The position numbers and the translations under genes are program-made. DNA of 5,050 nucleotides from contig JBFWLP010000146.1 of the NCBI GenBank assembly GCA_050252075.1, positions 1 to 5,050 on the forward strand. Reading direction: 5' to 3'. The notes below the pieces were generated by a model. The model ran no database searches. It saw only the letters and a program-made list of their open reading frames with translations, and had not been told where the DNA came from. Position 1 is the first letter of the stretch, and the number at the start of each line of letters is the position of its first letter. Below, piece after piece: positions 1-5,050 of this stretch. The DNA comes from JAAYGT01 sp050252075 (GTDB taxonomy: Bacteria > Pseudomonadota > Gammaproteobacteria > Burkholderiales > Burkholderiaceae_B).

Positions 1-1
1 T

Positions 2-991
2 TTCATCAAGCGTCTGGCCGACGCGTCGCCGGGTAATGCGGCCTTCCGCCAGTCCATCTTCCAGAAATTCCGGAACCCCCGCAATCAAACCGATACGGCT
101 TATCTCGACGAACGCCTGAAGCTGCCTTACATGATGGGTGACGGCGTGAACTACAACGGCAGCCCGCTGCAATGGTTCCAGTTTCCCGAGCTGCAGTATT
201 CCCATCTGGAAGCCTGGGCACGGGGCGACTTCACCAACGACCTGATCGATACCACGGTGGATGCTGTGAATACGCTCGATGACATCGACCTCGCATTGCA
301 GCCGGCGGCGCTGACCGAAGCCGCCCTGGAGCCGTGTTCGGGCGGAGCATTCCACCCCGGGGTCGAGCTTAGCTATTACATGCGGCTGGCGCCGCTGTAC
401 GCGCGCGCCACCCAGCCGTCGGCCGAGCCGTTCCGGATCGCGCTGGGCAACCGGCCCAGTTTGCTGCACGACATTGGCCGACTGCTTACGCCGGAAACCG
501 CCACGCAGGGCGGTAACGGTGCGCCTGCCCCGGTAGGCCCGCAAATGCCCGGCGATTTAACCCGCTGGATGGGTTTGCCCTGGCAATGCGACGCATTCAG
601 TTGCCAGCAGGTCACCACCCAGCAAGATTTTCCCACGGCGGTATGGTGGCCGGCCTTGTTACCCATTAATGTGTTGCCGCAGGCCTATTACGAGCAACTC
701 ATGCGCAAAGACTTGCCGGCCGCAGAACGTCTGAAGTTCTACAATTCGCGGGTGGCCTGGTCGCGCGACGTTCCGGGCATTGGCTATCATGCCAACGCCA
801 GCTACTGGGACGGCATTACCCACATGATTCGTTTGTGGGAACGTATGGGGTTTGTCGAAAAACGGCCCGGTCCCACCGATCCGGATCGCCCCAAAGGTAT
901 TCCCGGTACGCTGTTTGTCGAAGTCGGGCGCAGCGACTCCATGGAGTTTCGCTTCGACTGGACACCGGCGCAAGGCCAGCTGCCCAAGTGA
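2..991 (+). CDS. LodA/GoxA-like CTQ-dependent oxidase, C-terminal half (5' end outside window)
   Basis: The frame is open from the first bases with no stop until the TGA at 989-991, so 329 C-terminal residues are seen. Family members have roughly 700, so about half is missing. The family (L-lysine 6-oxidase LodA, glycine oxidase GoxA) oxidatively deaminates amino acids, giving ammonia and hydrogen peroxide, with a cysteine tryptophylquinone made from its own side chains. Seen here (numbering from the first visible codon): the EPCSGGAFHPGVEL block with the likely cofactor Cys112 (codon 335-337), and the GDLTRWMGLPWQCD block with the likely cofactor Trp194 (codon 581-583). The downstream AVWWPALLPINVL stretch also fits the family. 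The adjoining lodB-like gene supports the call strongly. The substrate cannot be told; lysine or glycine specificity should not be assumed. Odd point: a Cys lies two residues after the cofactor Trp. Confidence 0.88.
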   Translation, partial: FIKRLADASPGNAAFRQSIFQKFRNPRNQTDTAYLDERLKLPYMMGDGVNYNGSPLQWFQFPELQYSHLEAWARGDFTNDLIDTTVDAVNTLDDIDLALQPAALTEAALEPCSGGAFHPGVELSYYMRLAPLYARATQPSAEPFRIALGNRPSLLHDIGRLLTPETATQGGNGAPAPVGPQMPGDLTRWMGLPWQCDAFSCQQVTTQQDFPTAVWWPALLPINVLPQAYYEQLMRKDLPAAERLKFYNSRVAWSRDVPGIGYHANASYWDGITHMIRLWERMGFVEKRPGPTDPDRPKGIPGTLFVEVGRSDSMEFRFDWTPAQGQLPK

Positions 992-2106
992 CCGCGCCGT
1001 ACGACGTGGCGGTGGTGGGCGGTGGGTTGGCCGGCGCGGCGTCGTGTATTTCGGCCCGGCACCACGGGCTGCGGGTAGCCTGGGTGGCGCCCGAAGCTGC
1101 GCAGACGCCGCTTGGCGACAGCTTGTCCGAGTCGGCCAATGCCATCGTGCGGTCGCTGGGTGTGGCGCATTTGCTTGAAAGCGCGGAACACAGGCCGCAG
1201 AACACGCTGTTTTCGGCGTGGGGCAGCGCCCGGTTGGGCGAGCGGCACGCTATCACATCGCCGTTCGGGGCGGGTTACGTACTGAACCGTACCGTATTCC
1301 AGGCCGCTATGCGCCGGTCGGCTGAAACGGGTACAACGGTATGGAACGCGCCATGCGTGGCGTGCAAGCCCGAAAACGGCGGCTGGAATCTAACCCTGGC
1401 GTCGGGGGGCGGCGTGCAGGCATCAGCCCTGGTCGACGCCACGGGCAGGGCGGCGCGGCTGGGGCGCCGCTTCACCACGTTGCACCGGCTGGATCGTCTG
1501 GTGGCGCTTGCCACGCATGTCGTGCCGTCCAGCCGCCTGATCACGCCCACTCCTGCCACTCTTATCGTGGCGGATGAAAACGGCTGGTGGTACGCCGCCC
1601 TGATCGCCACGGGCAAGATTTCCCTGTTTTACTTTTCCGATCCCGATCTCTTGCCCGCGCAGCCTGCCCGGTCACCGGCCACACTGCAGGCGCTGGTGGC
1701 AAATACCCGGTCGGTGGCGCGCTGGCTCGACGAGCTGGATGTCCGCTACACCGAGCCGGTACGGCTGGCCAGCGCGGGCACGACGTGGCTCGAAGCCGCT
1801 GCCGGCTGCGAGCATGGTGCGTACTGGCTGGCGGTGGGTGATGCCGCCATGGCGTTCGACCCCTTGTCGTCGCACGGCATGACCAGCGCCCTCTGGGGCG
1901 GATGGCATGCCGGACGCCTTATCCGCGATGCACTGGCCGGGCATACGGAATCACTGGCCCACTATCAACGCGCTCTGGAGCGCGGGCGCCGGCAATTTTT
2001 GATGGATCGCACCCGCATCTACGGCCTTGAACAACGATACCCGGCATCGCGATTCTGGGCGCGGCGCCACGCCCGAAACGGGGAGATAAAGCAGAATGCG
2101 CGGTAG
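988..2106 (+). CDS. LodB/GoxB-like FAD-dependent protein for CTQ maturation
   Basis: A 372-residue flavoprotein of the tryptophan halogenase/PHBH-like fold. In lodAB and goxAB systems such a partner is needed to build the CTQ cofactor of the oxidase in the cytoplasm. Visible motifs: an N-terminal dinucleotide-binding loop GGGLAG (11-16) after a hydrophobic beta strand, GDSLSES (43-49), YVLNR (97-101), DATGR (150-154), and the second FAD motif GDAAMAFDPLSSHGM with Asp285. The C-terminal FWARRH stretch is also typical. The frame is open further upstream with an ATG at 835, but that would place over 50 non-family residues before the FAD loop and deep inside the oxidase gene. GTG at 988 overlaps the upstream stop as GTGA, puts the beta strand at residue 6, and has AAGG at 972-975. 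Translational coupling with the oxidase gene is inferred from the overlap. Confidence 0.88.
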   Translation: MTAPYDVAVVGGGLAGAASCISARHHGLRVAWVAPEAAQTPLGDSLSESANAIVRSLGVAHLLESAEHRPQNTLFSAWGSARLGERHAITSPFGAGYVLNRTVFQAAMRRSAETGTTVWNAPCVACKPENGGWNLTLASGGGVQASALVDATGRAARLGRRFTTLHRLDRLVALATHVVPSSRLITPTPATLIVADENGWWYAALIATGKISLFYFSDPDLLPAQPARSPATLQALVANTRSVARWLDELDVRYTEPVRLASAGTTWLEAAAGCEHGAYWLAVGDAAMAFDPLSSHGMTSALWGGWHAGRLIRDALAGHTESLAHYQRALERGRRQFLMDRTRIYGLEQRYPASRFWARRHARNGEIKQNAR

Positions 2107-2141
2107 ATACATTTGGTTTCATACCAATAAATAAACAAACG

Positions 2142-2153
2142 TACTGATCAGTA
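2142..2153. repeat. Perfect 12-bp palindrome, possible operator
   Basis: TACTGATCAGTA reads the same on both strands and lies in the AT-rich gap about 120 bases before the FAS1 start codon. A second TGATCA core follows at 2161-2166. A dimeric regulator such as a TetR or MarR type could bind such a site, but no regulator gene is in view. The role is inferred. Confidence 0.4.
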
Positions 2154-2204
2154 GTAATTTTGATCAATCGGTGTTATTGTTCGTTTCAGCTTGGTTGGTC
2201 AAGC

Positions 2205-2252
2205 GTCCGGAACGGTGAACGGCAGCGGGCTCGCCTGCCTTGCGTTCCGGGT
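2205..2252 (+). promoter_or_regulatory. Two-tier hairpin in the leader of the FAS1 gene
   Basis: CCGGAACG at 2207-2214 pairs perfectly with CGTTCCGG at 2243-2250, with two possible G-U pairs extending the base. Inside it, GGCAG at 2221-2225 pairs with CTGCC at 2235-2239. The structure ends 9 bases before the ribosome binding site and is not followed by a T tract, so it resembles a leader structure (mRNA stability or translation control) more than an intrinsic terminator. Confidence 0.45.
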
Positions 2253-2261
2253 TTACCCCCT

Positions 2262-2266
2262 AGGAG
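2262..2266 (+). promoter_or_regulatory. Strong ribosome binding site of the FAS1 gene
   Basis: AGGAG lies six bases before the ATG at 2273. It fixes this start, which also gives a clean signal peptide. Confidence 0.8.
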
Positions 2267-2272
2267 AATCGA

Positions 2273-2737
2273 ATGAAACGCTTTCTTTCTGCTGTTGCTC
2301 TCTCTTCCGCCTTTATTGCTCCCGCCGCGTGGGCGCAAGGCGACATAGTTGACACCGCGGTGAGCGCAGGTTCGTTTAATACGCTGGTGGCTGCCGTTCA
2401 GGCGGCCGGTTTGGTGGATACCCTGAAAGGGCCGGGGCCCTTTACGGTGTTCGCACCGACGGATGACGCCTTTGCAAAAATTCCCAAAGCCGATCTGGAC
2501 GCCCTGTTGGCGAACAAAGAAAAGCTCACGGCCGTGCTGACCTACCACGTGGTACCGGGCAAGGTGATGGCCGCCGATGTGAAACCCGGCATGGTGAAGA
2601 CGGTGCAGGGCAGTGACCTGACGGTGTCAGTTGACGGCGGCGCGGTGAAGGTGGATAACGCCACCGTGGTGAAAACCGACATTCAGACCAGTAACGGCGT
2701 GATTCACGTGATTGACAGCGTCATCATGCCGAAGTAA
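2273..2737 (+). CDS. Secreted single-domain FAS1 (fasciclin) protein
   Basis: A 154-residue exported protein. Residues 1-21 form a Sec signal peptide: MKR, a hydrophobic core, then a likely cut after AWA, leaving a mature N-terminus at QGDIVD. The rest is one FAS1 domain. Its first conserved box is FTVFAPTDDAFAKIP (57-71), the YHVVPGKV segment is at 91-98, and the second box NGVIHVIDSVIMP is at 141-153. FAS1 domains act as extracellular or periplasmic adhesion or binding modules, and no enzymatic role is expected. There is no lipobox Cys and no membrane anchor, so a soluble periplasmic or secreted form is likely. The length is normal for bacterial single-domain members. It has its own leader and ribosome site, so it is probably a separate transcript from the oxidase pair. 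Confidence 0.92.
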   Translation: MKRFLSAVALSSAFIAPAAWAQGDIVDTAVSAGSFNTLVAAVQAAGLVDTLKGPGPFTVFAPTDDAFAKIPKADLDALLANKEKLTAVLTYHVVPGKVMAADVKPGMVKTVQGSDLTVSVDGGAVKVDNATVVKTDIQTSNGVIHVIDSVIMPK

Positions 2738-2740
2738 CCC

Positions 2741-2775
2741 GCCTGCCCGACAGGCCCGCGCCGGGCGCTACGCCC
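2741..2775. terminator. Two small GC hairpins between convergent genes, possible termination site
   Basis: GCCTG 2741-2745 pairs with CAGGC 2751-2755, and GGGCG 2763-2767 pairs with CGCCC 2771-2775 across a three-base loop that is the stop codon of the opposite-strand transporter gene. Stems are only 5 bp and no T tract follows in either direction, so these are at best weak bidirectional terminators for the FAS1 and transporter genes. Confidence 0.3.
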
Positions 2776-3103
2776 CGTGGCCTGATTTGGAAAAGACGTT
2801 GAGCACAATCACGCCCGCGATGATCAGGCCCATGCCGATCAGCGCGGGCGTGTCGAGTTTCTGGTCAAACAAAAATACACCTACCAGCGCGATCAGGGCA
2901 ATACCGATGCCCGACCACACGGCATAGGCTACGCCTACCGGCAAGGTGCGCAGGGTAAATGACAACAGCACAAAGGCAATGCCGTAGCCGATCACCACCA
3001 CACTGGATGGGCCCAGACGGGTGAATCCGTCACTCATTTTCAGTGCCGAGGTGGCAATGACCTCGGCGACAATGGCAAACGACAACAGCACCCATGCATT
3101 CAT
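2768..3103 (-). CDS. Small multidrug resistance (SMR) transporter, EmrE/Qac subtype
   Basis: A 111-residue inner-membrane protein with four hydrophobic helices, the standard SMR size. It works as a dimer, exchanging protons for cationic drugs such as quaternary ammonium compounds. Residue numbering matches EmrE exactly: Glu14 in the AEVIATSALK stretch (the proton/substrate site), Tyr40, Tyr60 and Trp63 in YAVWSGIG, and the DGFTRL loop after helix 1. The helix 1 sequence is of the Qac type, not the guanidinium-exporter (Gdx/SugE) type, which usually has a Gly-Trp after the Glu. The start is the ATG at 3103: GGGAG sits seven bases upstream (3111-3115), whereas the in-frame GTG at 3109 would be only one base away from it. 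It lies 42 bases downstream of the PuuE-like gene on the same strand, so cotranscription is possible. Native substrate unknown. Confidence 0.93.
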   Translation of the reverse strand: MNAWVLLSFAIVAEVIATSALKMSDGFTRLGPSSVVVIGYGIAFVLLSFTLRTLPVGVAYAVWSGIGIALIALVGVFLFDQKLDTPALIGMGLIIAGVIVLNVFSKSGHGA

Positions 3104-3145
3104 GATCACACTCCCGCAGCAACGTGGTACGGGCAGTGTAGCGGT

Positions 3146-4069
3146 TCAGCCGGTCGTGTGGTGGTTTTGTGCCAGCCAGTGCTTCGCAATGGCTTCGCGC
3201 GTTGTAATCCACACGTTGCTTTCATGGCGGGCCAGGTGGTCCAGCACCGCTGTCAGGCCGGCGATGCGGGCGGGGCGGCCGATAATGCGGGTATGCAGGC
3301 CAATAGTCAGCATGCGCGGGCCATCGTGCACCTCTTCCAGCAACGTGTCGATGGCGGCAATGACATAGTCGGAAAAGTCGCGCGCCTGCACGAAGCTGGC
3401 GTTGTCGAAAAAACGCATGTCGTTGGTGTCGAACGCATAGGGCAACACAGCGTAAGGATGCCCGGCCTGGGTGGGCAGGGTGTAGGGTAGATCATCGCCA
3501 TAGTCATCGCTGTCGTACAGGAAACCCATTTCCTGCAGAAGGCGGCGGGTGTGGACGGAGCGCGACGACTTGCAATGCCATCCCGCCGGGCGCCGCCCCC
3601 ACAGGCGTTCGATGCTTGACACCGTTTTTTCAATGGCTTGCCGCTCGGTGGCTTCGTCCATCAGGGCAGGCGATTCCCAGCGCCAGCCGTGCCCGCACAG
3701 TTCAAAGCCATGTTCCAGGGCGTCTTGCGCCACCCAGGGTGTGCATTCCAGCGCACGACCGCACACATTTAAAGTCAGGGGCAGCCCACGCTGCGCAAAT
3801 CGCTTCACAATACGGTCGTAGCCGCAGCGGGCGCCATATTCGAAATGCGTTTCCATGCAAAAGTCGGGGGCGCCGGCGATTTCGTGCACGGCTTCATGCA
3901 CGCGTTCGTTGCGACCGTCGCCGGCGTTGATCGAGAATTCGCCGCCTTCCTCGATATTCAGCACGAAGGATACGGCCAGCCCTTTGTTGTCGGGCCATCG
4001 CCAGTCGGGGTTGCGTACAGAGCCATTGCCGAAGCGGCGTGGCCAGGTGAACGGGATGCCAGAGGTCAT
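3146..4069 (-). CDS. Polysaccharide deacetylase family protein, PuuE (allantoinase)-like
   Basis: A 307-residue cytoplasmic protein without a signal peptide, of the NodB-fold subgroup that includes the metal-independent allantoinase PuuE. Seen: FVLNIEEGGEF (35-45), METHFEYGARCGYDRI (72-87), CGHGWRWES (125-133) with His127, YDSDDYGDDLPY (185-196), PYAFDTNDMRFF (210-221) and GLHTRIIGRP (257-266) with His259. The classical NodB metal motifs are altered: Glu-Glu replaces the usual Asp pair, and HGWRW replaces the H-S/T-x-x-H motif, as expected for this subgroup. It probably hydrolyses a C-N bond in a small cyclic amide or ureide rather than a polysaccharide. The true substrate is unsettled, as no other purine-ureide gene is visible. 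The ATG at 4069 is the only upstream start possible because an in-frame TAA lies at 4079-4081, yet no good ribosome site precedes it. Confidence 0.85.
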   Translation of the reverse strand: MTSGIPFTWPRRFGNGSVRNPDWRWPDNKGLAVSFVLNIEEGGEFSINAGDGRNERVHEAVHEIAGAPDFCMETHFEYGARCGYDRIVKRFAQRGLPLTLNVCGRALECTPWVAQDALEHGFELCGHGWRWESPALMDEATERQAIEKTVSSIERLWGRRPAGWHCKSSRSVHTRRLLQEMGFLYDSDDYGDDLPYTLPTQAGHPYAVLPYAFDTNDMRFFDNASFVQARDFSDYVIAAIDTLLEEVHDGPRMLTIGLHTRIIGRPARIAGLTAVLDHLARHESNVWITTREAIAKHWLAQNHHTTG

Positions 4070-4159
4070 AGTGTGTCGTTAACAATGGAAAAAAGTGAAG
4101 GTTGGTGGCAAACTGCAGGGTCTTGTTTTGTGAAACACCTTTTCAAACCCAGGAAAAAC
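4070..4159. promoter_or_regulatory. Shared upstream region of divergent PuuE-like and FAH-fold genes
   Basis: This 90-base gap separates two genes that read away from each other, so promoters for both must lie here or overlap the gene starts. It is more AT-rich than the genes. An imperfect operator-like inverted repeat TGTTT (4124-4128) / AAACA (4133-4137) lies near the right side. On the minus strand a TTGCCA about 18 bases before a CATTGT could be a weak promoter for the PuuE-like gene. Neither is a firm call. Confidence 0.45.
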
Positions 4160-4924
4160 ATGAGCACTATAGAACGCCTGATCGATGGTCTGGTCGCGGC
4201 ACGCACCCGTAACGAATTGCTTGATTTCGCCCACGTTGACGGGGTGCTGGCCACGCACCAGGACAGCTACACCGTGCAGCAGGGCGTAGCCCGCCAGATG
4301 GGCTGGTTTGCCGATCATTTTCCCCGCTACTGGAAATCGGGCAGCCCCGCCCGCGACGCGGTGTTCACCCACGCGGCCCTGCCTGAATCGGGGGTGTGGA
4401 ACAGCCCGGCCAATGGTGCCGGCCATCCTTTTGTGCGTCGCGAAATCGAGGCCGAAATTGCCTTGCGCCTGGCGGTCGACGTTACGCCGGAACAGGCGCA
4501 GGCGCTGGTGCCCGGGAATACAGATCACTTGATCGACGCCATGACGGTCACCATTGAGGTGGTGGATTCGCGCTGGAAGCAAGGGCGCACGGTGCCGCCG
4601 CTGTATGGTCTGGCCGACATGCAGTCTCATGGCGCGCTGGCGGTGGGTAATTGGGTTCCCTATCAGCGCCGCGACTGGGCCGCACAGCAATGCACGGTAT
4701 GGATCGGTGCCCAGGCACCGGCCGTGTTCACGGGCACCCACTCGCTGCAGGATCCGGCATGGGTGCTGCCCGCCTGGTTGCAGCTGGCAACCAGGCTGTA
4801 CGGCACGGCGCCCGCCGGTACGGTGGTCACCACCGGCACCTGGGTAGGCATTTTGCCGGCCCAGGCCGGCGATGCCGTGCGGGCCGAGTTTCCCGGGGTG
4901 GGTCAGGCAAGTCTTCAACTTTAA
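4160..4924 (+). CDS. FAH-fold protein, 2-keto-4-pentenoate hydratase family
   Basis: A 254-residue cytoplasmic protein resembling the MhpD / 2-oxopent-4-enoate hydratase and decarboxylase branch of the fumarylacetoacetate hydrolase superfamily, close to the usual 255-270 residues. The expected divalent-metal ligands are visible: Glu97 and Glu99 in IEAEIALRL, and Glu133 in TIEVVDSRW. The LADMQSHGALAVG stretch (151-163) corresponds to the conserved ADNAS-like segment of hydratases. The C-terminal VVTTGTWVGILPAQAGDAV (222-240) and the ending FPGVGQASLQL are also typical. These enzymes hydrate, hydrolyse or decarboxylate small 2-oxo acids, usually late in ring catabolism; the specific reaction is not evident here. 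The ATG at 4160 has AGGA five bases upstream (4151-4154). An in-frame ATG at 4085 would add 25 residues of non-family sequence and is less likely. Confidence 0.82.
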   Translation: MSTIERLIDGLVAARTRNELLDFAHVDGVLATHQDSYTVQQGVARQMGWFADHFPRYWKSGSPARDAVFTHAALPESGVWNSPANGAGHPFVRREIEAEIALRLAVDVTPEQAQALVPGNTDHLIDAMTVTIEVVDSRWKQGRTVPPLYGLADMQSHGALAVGNWVPYQRRDWAAQQCTVWIGAQAPAVFTGTHSLQDPAWVLPAWLQLATRLYGTAPAGTVVTTGTWVGILPAQAGDAVRAEFPGVGQASLQL

Positions 4925-4939
4925 GCCGCTGTCCGGGGT

Positions 4940-5050
4940 TTATAGTACGGGCCGGCGATCGGCCCAGGGCGCTTGTTCTTCGTAGGCCTGCGCCAAATCA
5001 AGGATCGCGTCGTGGGCGCCGGAGGCGCCGCTCAGCTGTTCGCCGATGGG
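4940..5050 (-). CDS. Probable amidase, C-terminal fragment (cut by window edge)
   Basis: On the minus strand a frame enters at the window edge and ends at TAA (4940-4942), giving the last 36 residues. They run PIGEQLSGASGAHDAILDLA and then QAYEEQAPWADRRPVL. This has the pattern of amidase-signature enzymes at their C-terminus: G-P-hydrophobic-G-x-Q-L-x-G, a gap, then a helix D-x-x-hydrophobic-L-x-x-A-x-A-hydrophobic-E followed by a short Arg-Pro tail. Amidase-signature enzymes hydrolyse amides with a Ser-cisSer-Lys triad, which would lie outside the window. Its stop is only 15 bases from the stop of the convergent FAH-fold gene. The call rests on a short tail. Confidence 0.6.
   Translation of the reverse strand, partial: PIGEQLSGASGAHDAILDLAQAYEEQAPWADRRPVL

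Larger units (their letters stand above)
2107..2272 (+). promoter_or_regulatory. AT-rich upstream region of the FAS1 gene
   Basis: This is the only sizeable gap on the + strand between the oxidase pair and the FAS1 gene. Its first half (to about 2190) is clearly richer in A and T than all surrounding genes, as expected for a promoter. It holds the palindrome at 2142-2153 and the hairpin at 2205-2252. A TATTGT at 2175-2180 could be a -10 element, but I find no convincing -35 at the right spacing, so the exact promoter is not called. No clear terminator for the oxidase operon is seen at its start. Confidence 0.5.

Noticed and set aside
835..987. N-terminal extension of the maturase from the ATG at 835
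   Set aside because: It lies wholly inside the oxidase gene, has no family-like sequence, and would place 50 or more residues before the FAD-binding strand. GTG at 988 fits better.
802..1256. Two overlapping minus-strand frames near the oxidase/maturase junction
   Set aside because: Both are opposite strongly supported genes and read as Arg/Pro-rich shadows without motifs.
2107..2200. A defined sigma-70 promoter for the FAS1 gene
   Set aside because: Single -10-like hexamers occur, but none has a matching -35 at 16-18 bases, so no exact promoter can be supported.
2741..2775. Strong intrinsic terminator between the FAS1 and transporter genes
   Set aside because: The stems are only 5 bp and no T tract follows on either strand, so it is kept only as a weak candidate.
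3845..4159. Upstream extension of the FAH-fold frame into the PuuE-like gene
   Set aside because: The stretch to 4069 is antisense to a well-supported gene and its translation resembles no family. A good ribosome site supports the ATG at 4160.
4079..4918. Long minus-strand open frame of 279 codons opposite the FAH-fold gene
   Set aside because: It is a GC-rich shadow frame with low-complexity Arg/Gly/His content and no recognisable domain, while the plus strand carries clear family motifs.

Overview
The window is GC-rich and almost fully coding. Its mix of a quinoprotein oxidase pair, a secreted FAS1 protein, an EmrE-type transporter and small catabolic hydrolases suggests a free-living proteobacterium. 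The protein styles fit Betaproteobacteria (Alcaligenaceae-like: Bordetella, Achromobacter or Pusillimonas relatives), but that placement is an inference from memory. No RNA genes, insertion sequences, CRISPR arrays or tRNAs were seen, and no stretch over 300 bases lacks a gene.

Left part (1-2106, + strand): the 3' half of a LodA/GoxA-like oxidase gene, whose product builds a cysteine tryptophylquinone (CTQ) cofactor from its own Cys and Trp. It overlaps by 4 bases (GTGA) the gene of its FAD-dependent LodB/GoxB-like maturation partner. This tightly coupled pair is the most distinctive system here. The substrate cannot be read from the sequence.

Middle (2107-2767): an AT-rich gap of 166 bases with a perfect 12-bp palindrome and a two-tier hairpin just ahead of a strong ribosome binding site. 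It leads into a small exported single-domain FAS1 (fasciclin) protein.

Right part (2768-4069, - strand): a PuuE-like member of the polysaccharide deacetylase family is followed 42 bases downstream by a quaternary-ammonium-type small multidrug resistance (SMR) transporter. They are possibly cotranscribed and converge on the FAS1 gene. Divergently from the PuuE-like gene, across a 90-base shared upstream region, runs a gene for a 2-keto-4-pentenoate hydratase/fumarylacetoacetate hydrolase-fold protein (4160-4924, +). It converges on the last 36 codons of what looks like an amidase gene (4940-5050, -). A ring-opening amidohydrolase-like enzyme, an FAH-fold enzyme and an amidase together suggest a small catabolic locus for a nitrogen-containing (cyclic amide or ureide-like) compound. 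That is inference from context.
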